A stretch of 7,090 nucleotides of DNA from Actinomycetes bacterium (GCA_021815245.1 JAKAHF010000108.1:1-7090); one strand, 5' to 3'; shown: positions 1 through 6,581, numbered from the stretch's first letter. Made by a program: numbers and translations. The notes: generated from the letters alone by a model not told the origin.

Positions 1-34
1 GGCGGCGCTCTGGTGACGGAGGTTCTGTCAAGCT

Positions 35-1297
35 ATGGTCGGCGGCAGTCAGTCGATCGAGTGGCTCGACCGGTTCGTCTGGTCCAGCCGGACTCTGGCT
101 TTCGCGCGCCTCGCTGCCGACGGCTCCGTAAGACAGGCCAATGCCCGCTTCAAGAGCCTGTGCGGGAACACCACGGGCCGGAGCCTCCAAGACCTGGCCA
201 TCCAGGGGCAGCGCGACCGTATCGAACGGCTGCTTCGAGACAGAGAGCCCTTCTCCGTCCCGCTCCTTCTGAGCGTGTCTGAAGGCGACAACGCTCCCAC
301 AACGCTCCTATTGAGCTGGACGTGGGAGGCCGACGACTTGCTGATACTGGGGGAAGCACCGGTCGCCGACCTCGAAGCCACCCAGGAGAAGCTGGTCAAG
401 CTCAACAACCGGGTCGCTGAGTTGGTCCGGGAGAACGTCAAGAAGAGCGCCCAGCTTGAAAGAGCCCTCTCCGACCTGCGCGACGCCCAGGCCATGCTCA
501 TCCACCGCGAGAAGATGGCCGCCCTAGGCCAGATGACCGCGGGCGTGGCGCACGAGCTCAACAACCCTCTGGCGTACATCAAGAACAACCAGTACCTCCT
601 ACGCCGGGGAATAGAGGACCTCCTGGGAATCATCAACCTCTTCGGCGACGGCCTGGACGCAATAGAGCACCAGCGTCCCGACCTTGCCGAGACCATTCTC
701 GAACGCATGGCGAGCAGCGACCTACCCCATCTGTACGACAGCATGCCAAGACTCCTGACGTCTATGGACGGTGGGATCGAGAGAGCCACCGCCCTGGTCA
801 AGCAGTTGAGAACCTTCTCGCGGCTGGACGAAGACGACGTCAAGACCGTGGATCTGAACGAGTCGCTGAGGTCGGTGGTCGAGTTCGCCCACCTCTTGAT
901 GGAGGACAACGATACCCATTTCGAAGCCGAGTACGGCGAACTCCCCCCTGTGACGTGTGCCGCAGGCCAGGTCAACCAGGCGATCTTCAACATCCTCACC
1001 AACGCCATCCAAGCTGCCGGCCACGGAGGCAGAGTGAAGTTGACGACAGACGCCGTACCTGGTTTCGCGGTGGTTGGCATTTCCGACAGCGGCCAAGGCG
1101 TGCCGAGCGATCTGGCGGAGCGCGTCTTCGAACCCTTCTTCACAACCAAGCCCGTGGGCGCAGGGACGGGGCTCGGACTCAGCATCGCCCACGCCGTCAT
1201 CGCCGATCACGGTGGCACCATCGACCTGATCAGTCCCCCGGAGGAGGGTGCCACCTTCGTTGTCCGGCTGCCTCTGGAAGGGAGAAAAGCGACGTGA
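35..1297 (+). CDS. PAS-like sensor histidine kinase (HisKA + HATPase)
   Basis: A 420-residue cytoplasmic sensor kinase that should autophosphorylate on histidine and pass phosphate to the two receiver proteins encoded next. Residues about 10-107 look like a divergent PAS fold (AADGSVRQANARF near 28-40). Residues about 110-158 are a charged coiled coil. The H-box is AHELNNPLAYIKNN with the phospho-acceptor H173. The catalytic domain shows an N-box (NILTNAIQA, N319/N323), G1 box DSGQGVP (351-357), FEPFFTTK (365-372) and G2 box GAGTGLGLS (375-383), so it looks fully active. The extended helical stretch between H-box and N-box is typical of NtrB-like kinases. No signal peptide or membrane segment is visible, so it probably senses something inside the cell. 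The ATG is the first possible start after an in-frame TGA at 14-16, with GGAGG at 18-22, a somewhat long 12-nt spacing. The stop overlaps the next start by 4 bp. The signal sensed is unknown. Confidence 0.93.
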   Translation: MVGGSQSIEWLDRFVWSSRTLAFARLAADGSVRQANARFKSLCGNTTGRSLQDLAIQGQRDRIERLLRDREPFSVPLLLSVSEGDNAPTTLLLSWTWEADDLLILGEAPVADLEATQEKLVKLNNRVAELVRENVKKSAQLERALSDLRDAQAMLIHREKMAALGQMTAGVAHELNNPLAYIKNNQYLLRRGIEDLLGIINLFGDGLDAIEHQRPDLAETILERMASSDLPHLYDSMPRLLTSMDGGIERATALVKQLRTFSRLDEDDVKTVDLNESLRSVVEFAHLLMEDNDTHFEAEYGELPPVTCAAGQVNQAIFNILTNAIQAAGHGGRVKLTTDAVPGFAVVGISDSGQGVPSDLAERVFEPFFTTKPVGAGTGLGLSIAHAVIADHGGTIDLISPPEEGATFVVRLPLEGRKAT

Positions 1298-2400
1298 AAC
1301 TCAGCTCGACTCTCGAGTCCAGGTTGAAAGAGCGAGCGGCGCAGGGCCACGACCCGCGCGTCGAGACAGATGAGGGGGCCGCCTCTGACAAGCGCAACGT
1401 GGTGCTGGTGGTCGATGACGAGTCCGAGATTACGCAGTCGGTAGCGCAACTGCTCGATCGCAACTATGGGGTGCTAACCGCAAATTCCTGCGACGAGGCA
1501 ATCAGACTGCTCGAACACAACCGAGTCTCCGTGATCCTGGCCGATCAGCGCATGCCGAGCGGCTCGGGAGCCGAGCTACTCGCGCACTCGATCGCCATCG
1601 CGCCCGACGCCACACGCATACTCTTCACTGGCTATTCGGACATCGAGGCCGTCATCGCGGCGATAAACCAGGGTCACGTCTTCTACTACCTCACCAAACC
1701 TTGGAGCCCTGAGGAACTGCGCGCTCTGGTGGGACGAGGCCTCGAACGGCACCAGTTGCTCGTTGAGAACCACGCACTTCTTGCTGAACTCATCACGATG
1801 AACAGGGAGTTGGAAGATCGCGTGCGCGAGCGGACGAAGAAGCTTCAAACGCAAAACAAGGCGCTCAGGGAAGCACGCAAGCGCATAGAGGACCTGTCGA
1901 GGCAGGATCCCCTCACGGGCTTGGCGAATCGCCGCCGGCTCGACACGGCCCTCGCTCTTGAGGCGGAGCGATCACGCCGCTACGGCTCGCATCTCTCCGT
2001 GGTCATGATCGACATCGACCACTTCAAGTCCGTCAACGACTCGTTCGGGCACGTCGTGGGCGACAAAGTGCTGCAGTCCGTGGCGCAGATCGCCCAGCGG
2101 TCTCTGCGTGTGACAGACCTTGCGGGACGCTATGGTGGTGAGGAGTTTCTTGTGATCCTACCCAACACCGCGGCGCATGACGCGCGCGTCATGGCCGAGA
2201 GACTACGCACAGAGATTGAGGGGGCACCGTTTGACTTTAGGCCGGAACCCATAACCGCAAGCCTGGGGGTTGCCGCCTGGCAGGCGGGCGACGATACGGT
2301 CTCTCTGATCAATAGGGCCGATGGAGCTCTCTACGAAGCGAAGCGCGCGGGTCGTAACCGAGTCGCATTCAATCAAGGAATGGAGGATGAGGAGTGCTAG
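1294..2400 (+). CDS. Response regulator with GGDEF diguanylate cyclase output
   Basis: A 368-residue PleD/WspR-like two-domain protein predicted to make cyclic di-GMP from two GTP when its receiver is phosphorylated. The receiver (about 35-150) has the acidic pair D41/D42, phospho-acceptor D84 in ADQRMPSG, T112 in FTGYSD and K135 in TKPW. A coiled-coil linker (about 155-200, ending RKRIEDLSRQDPLTGLANRR) joins the GGDEF domain. That domain has MIDIDHFKSVNDSFGH (238-253) and the active-site loop GGEEF (281-285). R272-V-T-D275, five residues before GGEEF, is an intact RxxD inhibitory I-site, so product inhibition is expected. The frame stays open upstream to 955, but that part lies inside the kinase. 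The GTG at 1294 is chosen because it overlaps the kinase stop as GTGA and has GGAAGGGAG at 1276-1284 with 9-nt spacing. The likely phospho-donor is the kinase upstream. Which processes the c-di-GMP controls cannot be told from the window. Confidence 0.93.
   Translation: MKLSSTLESRLKERAAQGHDPRVETDEGAASDKRNVVLVVDDESEITQSVAQLLDRNYGVLTANSCDEAIRLLEHNRVSVILADQRMPSGSGAELLAHSIAIAPDATRILFTGYSDIEAVIAAINQGHVFYYLTKPWSPEELRALVGRGLERHQLLVENHALLAELITMNRELEDRVRERTKKLQTQNKALREARKRIEDLSRQDPLTGLANRRRLDTALALEAERSRRYGSHLSVVMIDIDHFKSVNDSFGHVVGDKVLQSVAQIAQRSLRVTDLAGRYGGEEFLVILPNTAAHDARVMAERLRTEIEGAPFDFRPEPITASLGVAAWQAGDDTVSLINRADGALYEAKRAGRNRVAFNQGMEDEEC
2382..2386 (+). promoter_or_regulatory. Shine-Dalgarno for the second response regulator
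   Basis: GGAGG lies inside the end of the diguanylate cyclase gene, 7 nt before the GTG at 2394. It decides the start at a gene overlap of 7 bp and implies translational coupling. Confidence 0.7.
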
Positions 2401-3158
2401 AGACGGCGAGCGAGGGTAGATCGGCCAGACATCGTCCGCGCATACTCGTGGTCGATGACGACGAGGACGTCCTCGACAGCCTCGTAGAGTTGTTGCGGCG
2501 AGACTACGAGGTGGTATCCACCTCCGATCCGGACGAAGCCGAGTCGATCCTCCAGACCGACACGAACCTGGCGCTCATTCTCACCGACCAGAGGATGCCG
2601 GGCAGGACCGGAGTGGAATTGCTGGCGGAGGCCGCCCGGCGCAACCCCGAAGCGATCCGCATGCTGTTCACCGGGTATTCCGACATATCCGCGGTCATCT
2701 CCGCTATCAACGACGGATCGGTGTTCAAGTACATCACGAAGCCATGGGAGCCCGAAGAGCTGCTGGCCAACGTCGCGGCGGCGGTACGCACCTACGCGGT
2801 GGCCAGGGAGAACGTACGGTTGACGACGGAGCTCAAGGCGGCACTCGAAGTCGCCCAGATGGAGCAGGATCGAGTGCGCCACATGGAGGAGCACGAGTCC
2901 GACCTCGAACGGCGAAACGAGATCCTCGCCCAAGCCATCGGGGATCTCCACGACTCGCACTGGCTGCTCAGACGCATCCGCGAGGTGCTCCCCATGTGTG
3001 CATACTGCGGCAGAGTGCGCGTGGCCGACGACACGTGGCAGAGTGTCGAAAGCTACCTACGAGAGAATTCCGATTTCTTGACCCACGGTGTCTGTCCGGA
3101 GTGTCTGCGCGAGCTGAAAGATCTGGTGGAGGGTGAAGATGGAAGTACCAAGCCTTGA
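2394..3158 (+). CDS. Response regulator with coiled coil and CxxC/CxxC zinc-ribbon-like tail
   Basis: A 254-residue receiver protein with no recognised DNA-binding or enzymatic output domain. The receiver (about 15-135) has D21-D23, phospho-acceptor D65 in TDQRMPG, T93 in FTGYSD and K116 in TKPW. It is closely related to the receiver of the preceding gene: 26 of 33 residues match across the FTGYSD to TKPW-PEEL region. A coiled coil follows (about 137-195). The C-terminus carries C202-AY-C205 and C234-PE-C237, separated by 28 residues, with the pattern LPMCAYCGRVR, then W, SYLRENS, HGVCPEC. From memory this matches a short tail found at the end of many receiver and PAS proteins (form LPICASCKKIR, then SHGICPEC); its role is unknown and metal binding is inferred. 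GTG start at 2394 with GGAGG at 2382-2386, overlapping the previous gene by 7 bp. It may signal by protein contact, perhaps redox- or metal-sensitive. Confidence 0.9.
   Translation: MLETASEGRSARHRPRILVVDDDEDVLDSLVELLRRDYEVVSTSDPDEAESILQTDTNLALILTDQRMPGRTGVELLAEAARRNPEAIRMLFTGYSDISAVISAINDGSVFKYITKPWEPEELLANVAAAVRTYAVARENVRLTTELKAALEVAQMEQDRVRHMEEHESDLERRNEILAQAIGDLHDSHWLLRRIREVLPMCAYCGRVRVADDTWQSVESYLRENSDFLTHGVCPECLRELKDLVEGEDGSTKP
3128..3132 (+). promoter_or_regulatory. Shine-Dalgarno that selects ATG 3139 for the small helical protein
   Basis: GGAGG is 6 nt from the ATG at 3139 but directly abuts the alternative GTG at 3133, so the ATG is the likely start. It lies inside the last codons of the upstream receiver gene. 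Confidence 0.7.
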
Positions 3159-3540
3159 CGACTTCATGCGTGACCACCGTGACGCCATCGTGGCCGCGGT
3201 CGCGGCGCGCATGCGCGATGACGCCCAGATGCTCGCGGTCGCGGGCAAGCGAGAGTTGAGCGAGAGCGATCTGACGAGCCAGGTACTGGGGTTCTGGCTT
3301 CAGGGGATACGGAGCGATCTGACCTTGGGCACAACGACGGCCATGGAGCAGAATCTGAAGTGGCTCACCGGCTTTCGGGCGGGCCACGAGTTGCCGTTCG
3401 ACGGGGAGGCCGTCAGAAGATGCTTCGCCGAGATCTCGGAGGAGATCGACAGCCGGCTCGAGTCCGACGATCTGCGGAGCGAGTATGCGGCGTATCGTGC
3501 CAAAGTGGATGCACTCGTGGCCGAGTCGTTTCCCGATTGA
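3139..3540 (+). CDS. Small all-helical protein of unknown family
   Basis: A 133-residue acidic, soluble protein that I do not recognise. It appears almost wholly alpha-helical, without signal peptide or membrane span. Visible features are a first helix around SLDDFMRDHRDAIVAAV (5-21), an aromatic segment GFWLQGIRSD (51-60), NLKWLTGFRAGHELPFD (72-88) and an acidic helix FAEISEEIDSRLESDD (96-111). One Cys (C95) is present. The general layout resembles helical sensor-type N-terminal domains such as that of RsbR-family proteins, but this is only a resemblance. It lies between a receiver protein and a cobalamin-binding protein, overlaps the former by 20 bp and precedes the latter by 12 bp, so it is probably an adaptor or partner in the same signalling pathway. 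ATG 3139 is preferred over GTG 3133 because GGAGG at 3128-3132 is 6 nt from the ATG and directly abuts the GTG. Confidence 0.82.
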   Translation: MEVPSLDDFMRDHRDAIVAAVAARMRDDAQMLAVAGKRELSESDLTSQVLGFWLQGIRSDLTLGTTTAMEQNLKWLTGFRAGHELPFDGEAVRRCFAEISEEIDSRLESDDLRSEYAAYRAKVDALVAESFPD

Positions 3541-3546
3541 AGGAGG
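3541..3546 (+). promoter_or_regulatory. Shine-Dalgarno for the cobalamin-binding protein
   Basis: AGGAGG begins immediately after the stop of the small helical protein and is 6 nt before the ATG at 3553. It is the best-matched ribosome site in the window and suggests relatively strong translation of the B12 protein. Confidence 0.75.
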
Positions 3547-3552
3547 GAGACC

Positions 3553-4185
3553 ATGCAGCTGGATGAGTACGTGCAGCATCTCATCGCGGGCGAGGACGAG
3601 ATCTGCATAGCCGAAGGCAAGGCGCTCGCGCTAGATCTGCCCGGTCTGCACCGACTGTACGTCGAGGTGATCCAGCCGTCACAGAGGCGGGTCGGGGAAT
3701 TGTGGGAGGGCGGCCAGGTCTCGGTAGCCACGGAACACCTGGCCACAGCCACAAACAGCTATGTTGCCACGACCTGTTACACGCCGCTCGCCCGGCATGC
3801 CGCGGGCGGTCCCAGGGCGATGATCGCCTGCACACCTGACGAGATGCACGAGCTGGGAGCTCGTCTACTTTCCGATCTTCTCGAACTCGACGGCTGGGAC
3901 ATCGATTTCTATGGCACGTCCATGCCGCTGCGCGACCTCATCGACGCCATCCGCCTACGGCAACCGCGCTTCGTGGGACTGTCGGCAGCGCTGGTGATGC
4001 ATCTGGGCAGTGTCAAACGGACGATAGCCGCCATCCGTGAGCAACTCGGACCCCACACACCGCCCATCGTGGTCGGAGGCAACGCTTTCGCCGGCAACGA
4101 TGAACTCTGGAAGACTGTCGGCGCCGACTTCTATGCGAAAGACGCGTCCGAGGCGGTCGAGACGCTGCGCAGCCTGCGCGCATGA
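3553..4185 (+). CDS. Free-standing cobalamin-binding protein with CarH-type W-x9-EH motif
   Basis: A 210-residue two-domain B12-binding protein. Residues about 1-85 are the four-helix cap domain (B12-binding_2 type) and include W51-EGGQVSVAT-E61-H62, an exact W-x9-E-H spacing. In CarH-family photoreceptors this motif packs over the adenosyl face of AdoCbl. Residues about 87-208 are the Rossmann-like B12-binding domain, with E97-M-H99-E-L-G102 (a variant of DxHxxG whose His is the lower axial ligand), GLSAAL (142-147) and IVVGGNAF (172-179). Unlike CarH it has no MerR DNA-binding domain, and the residue after W51 is Glu, where Thermus CarH has the His that ligates cobalt after illumination. 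A corrinoid carrier for a methyltransferase has a similar layout, but no methyltransferase or corrinoid-reactivase gene is nearby, whereas four signalling genes are. ATG with AGGAGG at 3541-3546, 6-nt spacing. Cobalamin binding is well supported; a sensor role is inferred. Confidence 0.9.
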   Translation: MQLDEYVQHLIAGEDEICIAEGKALALDLPGLHRLYVEVIQPSQRRVGELWEGGQVSVATEHLATATNSYVATTCYTPLARHAAGGPRAMIACTPDEMHELGARLLSDLLELDGWDIDFYGTSMPLRDLIDAIRLRQPRFVGLSAALVMHLGSVKRTIAAIREQLGPHTPPIVVGGNAFAGNDELWKTVGADFYAKDASEAVETLRSLRA

Positions 4186-4195
4186 CGAATTACGC

Positions 4196-4200
4196 GGAGG
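4196..4200 (+). promoter_or_regulatory. Shine-Dalgarno that selects GTG 4208 for the radical SAM enzyme
   Basis: GGAGG sits in the 22-bp gap after the B12 gene, 7 nt before GTG 4208. It argues against starts further upstream in the same open frame, which would lie inside the B12-binding gene. Confidence 0.7.
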
Positions 4201-4207
4201 GCACACG

Positions 4208-5770
4208 GTGAGCACTCAGATCGATCTTCAAGCCATGATGGACCGCTATGGCTACTCGGCCGAGACACGCGACATCGTCGCCGGCGAGAGGCTCCTCCCC
4301 ACCGGGCTGCTGAGCCGCCTGCACGCGACCTACCCCCAGCACTCGGGCCTGCTCGAGCGGCAGGAGCGGTGGTTCACCGACAGACACCACTACGAGGGGT
4401 TGCGGGGCTTCCGTGAGGTGGTCGCGATCCTCGAAGAGCACGGCGTGCATCTGTGGGGCGTCACCGAGCGTGAGCTCTTCATCGAAGTGTATCGGTTCCG
4501 CGCCACGCAGCACGCGCTCAACAGCATCAACTGGGGCGACTTCGAGCACGACTCCATGTTCCAGTTGATGTTCCCGCAGCCCGGCATGATGAAGCCCGAA
4601 TTGCTCGAGCGCTACGCGGCGGCGACTTCTCCCGAGGAGCGCTCCCACATCGCCTCCGACTACGTGCACGAGACCAACCCGCACGATGCCCATCAGCTCC
4701 TCAACAAGGCCTGGATGGCGCGAGGAGCCCGTCAGGAAACGGACGACGGCGGCATCGACCTGGTCGAGGGCAGTCAGCACAAGTATCCCCAGTGCATGCT
4801 CATCTTCGATCAGACGACGCAGGAGTGCTTCGCCTTCTGTGCCTACTGCTTCCGGCACGCGCAGGTGCGCGGCGACCACGACATGTTCATCCAAGAAGAC
4901 GTCGACCAAGTGCACGACTATCTGCGCGCCCACCCCGAGGTCACCGACCTGCTGATCACCGGCGGCGACGCCGGCTACATGCCGGTCGAACGGCTGCGAC
5001 GGTACGTAGAGCCGATTCTCGAAGACCCTGCGCTGCTATCCGTGCGCACCATCCGCCTCGGCTCGCGCATGCTCACCTACGAGCCCGAGCGCATCCTCAC
5101 CCGCCGCTACGAGCCCATGCTCGCCCTTTTCGACCAGATACGCGAGAACGGGCTGCGGATGACCTGGATGGCCCACTTCTCCACCCCGCGCGAGCTGCTC
5201 AACCCCAGCACCATCGCGGCGGTGCGACGCCTGCAGGCCCACGGCGTCGACGTGCGCAGCCAGAGCCCCATCATGAACCACATCAGCCTGTTCACCGGCC
5301 CCGACGGCGCCGTGGATGTCGACCGCTCGGCCCAGAACTGGATCGACCTGGGCAACCTCCTGGCCCAGCTCGACATCAACTTCCACTCGATGTACTGCGC
5401 GCGCGCCACCGGCGAACACCACTACTTCACCGTACCGCTCGCCGACATCAACCGCGTCTTCAGCAAGATCTTCAGGTCGCTGGCCTCGCTCAACCGCCCG
5501 TCGCGTTACATCACCATGACGACATCGGCCGGCAAACTGTCGATCTTGGGGGTGGCCGAGGTGGGCGGGCGCAAAGCGTTCGCTCTCAAGTTCAACGAAG
5601 CCCGCAACATGGAGTGGATGGACCGCGTCTTCCTCGCCCAGTACGACGAGACCACCAACCGAGTCGACTTCCTGACCCCCTTCGATAGCGACACGTTCTT
5701 CTTCGAAGCAGAGCTGCACGAGATCGAGGAGCGGCTGGTGGAGTTGCACAAGAAAGCGGCGCCACAATGA
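4208..5770 (+). CDS. KamA-family (lysine 2,3-aminomutase-like) radical SAM/PLP enzyme, substrate unassigned
   Basis: A 520-residue radical SAM protein. C207-x3-C211-x2-C214 (CFAFCAYC) is the 4Fe-4S/SAM cluster motif; LLITGGDAGYM (248-258) is the family GGDA segment that contacts SAM. SQSPIMNHISLF, then MYCARATGEHHYF (395-407), then TSAGK443 align in order with KamA segments, K443 falling where KamA has its PLP-binding lysine. Family members migrate an amino group from carbon 2 to carbon 3 of an amino acid by a 5'-deoxyadenosyl radical. True clostridial KamA holds the lysine side chain with two Asp (293, 330); by eye these positions are A398 and T436, so lysine is doubtful. No Cys follows C397, so the C-terminal zinc-site cysteines of KamA are missing. 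The N-terminal region before the cluster is about 80 residues longer than in the 416-residue clostridial enzyme. GTG 4208 is chosen for GGAGG at 4196-4200 (7-nt spacing); the frame is open to 4037, but inside the previous gene. Follows the B12 gene by 22 bp, so probably co-transcribed. Confidence 0.9.
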   Translation: MSTQIDLQAMMDRYGYSAETRDIVAGERLLPTGLLSRLHATYPQHSGLLERQERWFTDRHHYEGLRGFREVVAILEEHGVHLWGVTERELFIEVYRFRATQHALNSINWGDFEHDSMFQLMFPQPGMMKPELLERYAAATSPEERSHIASDYVHETNPHDAHQLLNKAWMARGARQETDDGGIDLVEGSQHKYPQCMLIFDQTTQECFAFCAYCFRHAQVRGDHDMFIQEDVDQVHDYLRAHPEVTDLLITGGDAGYMPVERLRRYVEPILEDPALLSVRTIRLGSRMLTYEPERILTRRYEPMLALFDQIRENGLRMTWMAHFSTPRELLNPSTIAAVRRLQAHGVDVRSQSPIMNHISLFTGPDGAVDVDRSAQNWIDLGNLLAQLDINFHSMYCARATGEHHYFTVPLADINRVFSKIFRSLASLNRPSRYITMTTSAGKLSILGVAEVGGRKAFALKFNEARNMEWMDRVFLAQYDETTNRVDFLTPFDSDTFFFEAELHEIEERLVELHKKAAPQ

Positions 5771-5870
5771 GAGGGCCCGAGACGAAACACCAAGTGGGGC
5801 CATCGGCGGACGACGCCGACGACCCGGCCCGCAAGCAACGCCGGGGTAGCGAAGCCCGCGGAGTTGCGGC
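5771..5870 (+). other. 100-bp spacer between the radical SAM gene and pcaI, with an unsupported 36-codon ORF
   Basis: The only gap over 25 bp between genes in the window. I see no T-run after a hairpin, so no intrinsic terminator, and no convincing -35/-10 pair, so read-through into pcaI is possible. An ATG at 5767 overlaps the radical SAM stop as ATGA and opens a 36-codon frame that ends with TAG at 5875-5877, just past the pcaI ATG at 5871. Its product would be polar and charged (DDADDP, RKQRR) and has no strong ribosome site. It could be a translational bridge between the two genes or chance, since long open frames are common at this G+C content. Confidence 0.4.
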
Positions 5871-6581
5871 ATGCTAGACAAGCGCTGGCCATCGGCAGCC
5901 GCGGCGGTCGCCGACATCCCCGACGGGGCGACCATCATGATCGGCGGCTTCGGCGAGGCGGGCAGCCCCATCGAGCTGATCCACGCCCTGATCGACGCGG
6001 GACCGCGAAACCTCACGGTCGTCAGCAACAACACGGGCAGCGGGCGGGTCGGCCTGGCGGCGCTCATCGGCAACGGTCAGGTGCGAAAAATGATCTGTTC
6101 GTATCCGCGCAGCACGAACTCGGTGATCTTTCCCGAGGTCTACCGGCGCGGTGAGATAGAGCTGGAGCTGGTGCCGCAGGGCACCCTGGTGGAGCGCATC
6201 CGCTCCGGCGGAGCCGGGATTCCGGCGTTCTACACCCCGACAGCGGTCGGCACCGTGCTCGCCGAGGGAAAAGAATCGCGTTTCTTCAACGGCCAGGAGT
6301 ACCTGCTCGAATACGGCCTGCGGGCCGATTTCGCCATGGTGCGGGCGGAGCGGGCCGACCGCTACGGCAATCTCGTCTACAACAAGACCGCCCGCAACTT
6401 CGGACCCGTCATGTGCACAGCGGCCGAGACGGCCATCGTGCAGGTGCGGCGCATCGTCGAACTCGGCGAGATCGACCCCGAGTGCGTGGTGACTCCGGGG
6501 GTGTTCGTCGACCGGGTGGTCGAGGTGTCCGAACCGCAGCAGGAATCGGCACTGGTCCGCGAGGGGCGGTGTTACCCATGA
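5871..6581 (+). CDS. pcaI: 3-oxoadipate/3-oxoacid CoA-transferase, alpha subunit (PcaI-like)
   Basis: A 236-residue alpha subunit of a family I CoA-transferase, which moves CoA from a donor such as succinyl-CoA onto a 3-oxo acid together with the beta subunit encoded next. Residues 18-33 (DGATIMIGGFGEAGSP) fit the family I signature with its GGF-x3-G-x-P core. LVPQGTLVERIRSGGAGIPAF (about 100-120) and KTARNFGPVM are other conserved blocks. CSYPRSTNSVIF and the absence of the longer insertion seen in ScoA/SCOT make PcaI the closest fit from memory, with AtoD and ScoA as alternatives. Length is usual for the subunit. In the beta-ketoadipate pathway the product 3-oxoadipyl-CoA goes to a thiolase, but no other aromatic-degradation genes are in view, so the physiological 3-oxo acid is open. 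ATG 5871 has a weak GCGGAG at 5858-5863, 7-nt spacing. The stop overlaps the beta-subunit ATG by 4 bp. Confidence 0.92.
   Translation: MLDKRWPSAAAAVADIPDGATIMIGGFGEAGSPIELIHALIDAGPRNLTVVSNNTGSGRVGLAALIGNGQVRKMICSYPRSTNSVIFPEVYRRGEIELELVPQGTLVERIRSGGAGIPAFYTPTAVGTVLAEGKESRFFNGQEYLLEYGLRADFAMVRAERADRYGNLVYNKTARNFGPVMCTAAETAIVQVRRIVELGEIDPECVVTPGVFVDRVVEVSEPQQESALVREGRCYP

Noticed and set aside
1..34. End of an upstream gene finishing at the TGA at 14-16
   Set aside because: Only four codons are visible, so it cannot be supported; it is merely compatible with an upstream operon member.
49..1200. 383-codon open frame on the - strand
   Set aside because: Exact antisense shadow of the histidine kinase, whose domains are unmistakable; the translation is Ser/Arg-rich with no motif.
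955..1293. N-terminal extension of the diguanylate cyclase to 955
   Set aside because: Lies within the kinase catalytic domain and translates to Arg-rich sequence; GTG 1294 has a ribosome site and the typical GTGA overlap.
4037..4207. N-terminal extension of the radical SAM enzyme to 4037
   Set aside because: Overlaps the conserved end of the B12-binding domain and lacks family resemblance; GTG 4208 has a well-placed GGAGG.
4190..4933. 247-codon - strand frame
   Set aside because: Antisense to the radical SAM gene, Val/Glu/His-rich without motif.
4792..5688. 298-codon + strand frame inside the radical SAM gene
   Set aside because: Translation is Arg/His/Pro-rich low complexity, a frame-shifted shadow of the real gene.
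4208..5770. Assignment as a genuine lysine-fermentation kamA
   Set aside because: The side-chain-binding Asp equivalents appear to be Ala and Thr and no other lysine-fermentation gene is present in the window.
5771..5870. Intrinsic terminator or new promoter in the spacer before pcaI
   Set aside because: GC-rich repeats of GACGAC type occur but no stable hairpin followed by T-run and no clear -35/-10 pair.
5036..6073. 345-codon open frame on the - strand
   Set aside because: Antisense to the radical SAM gene and pcaI; no recognisable motif and typical of high-GC shadow frames.
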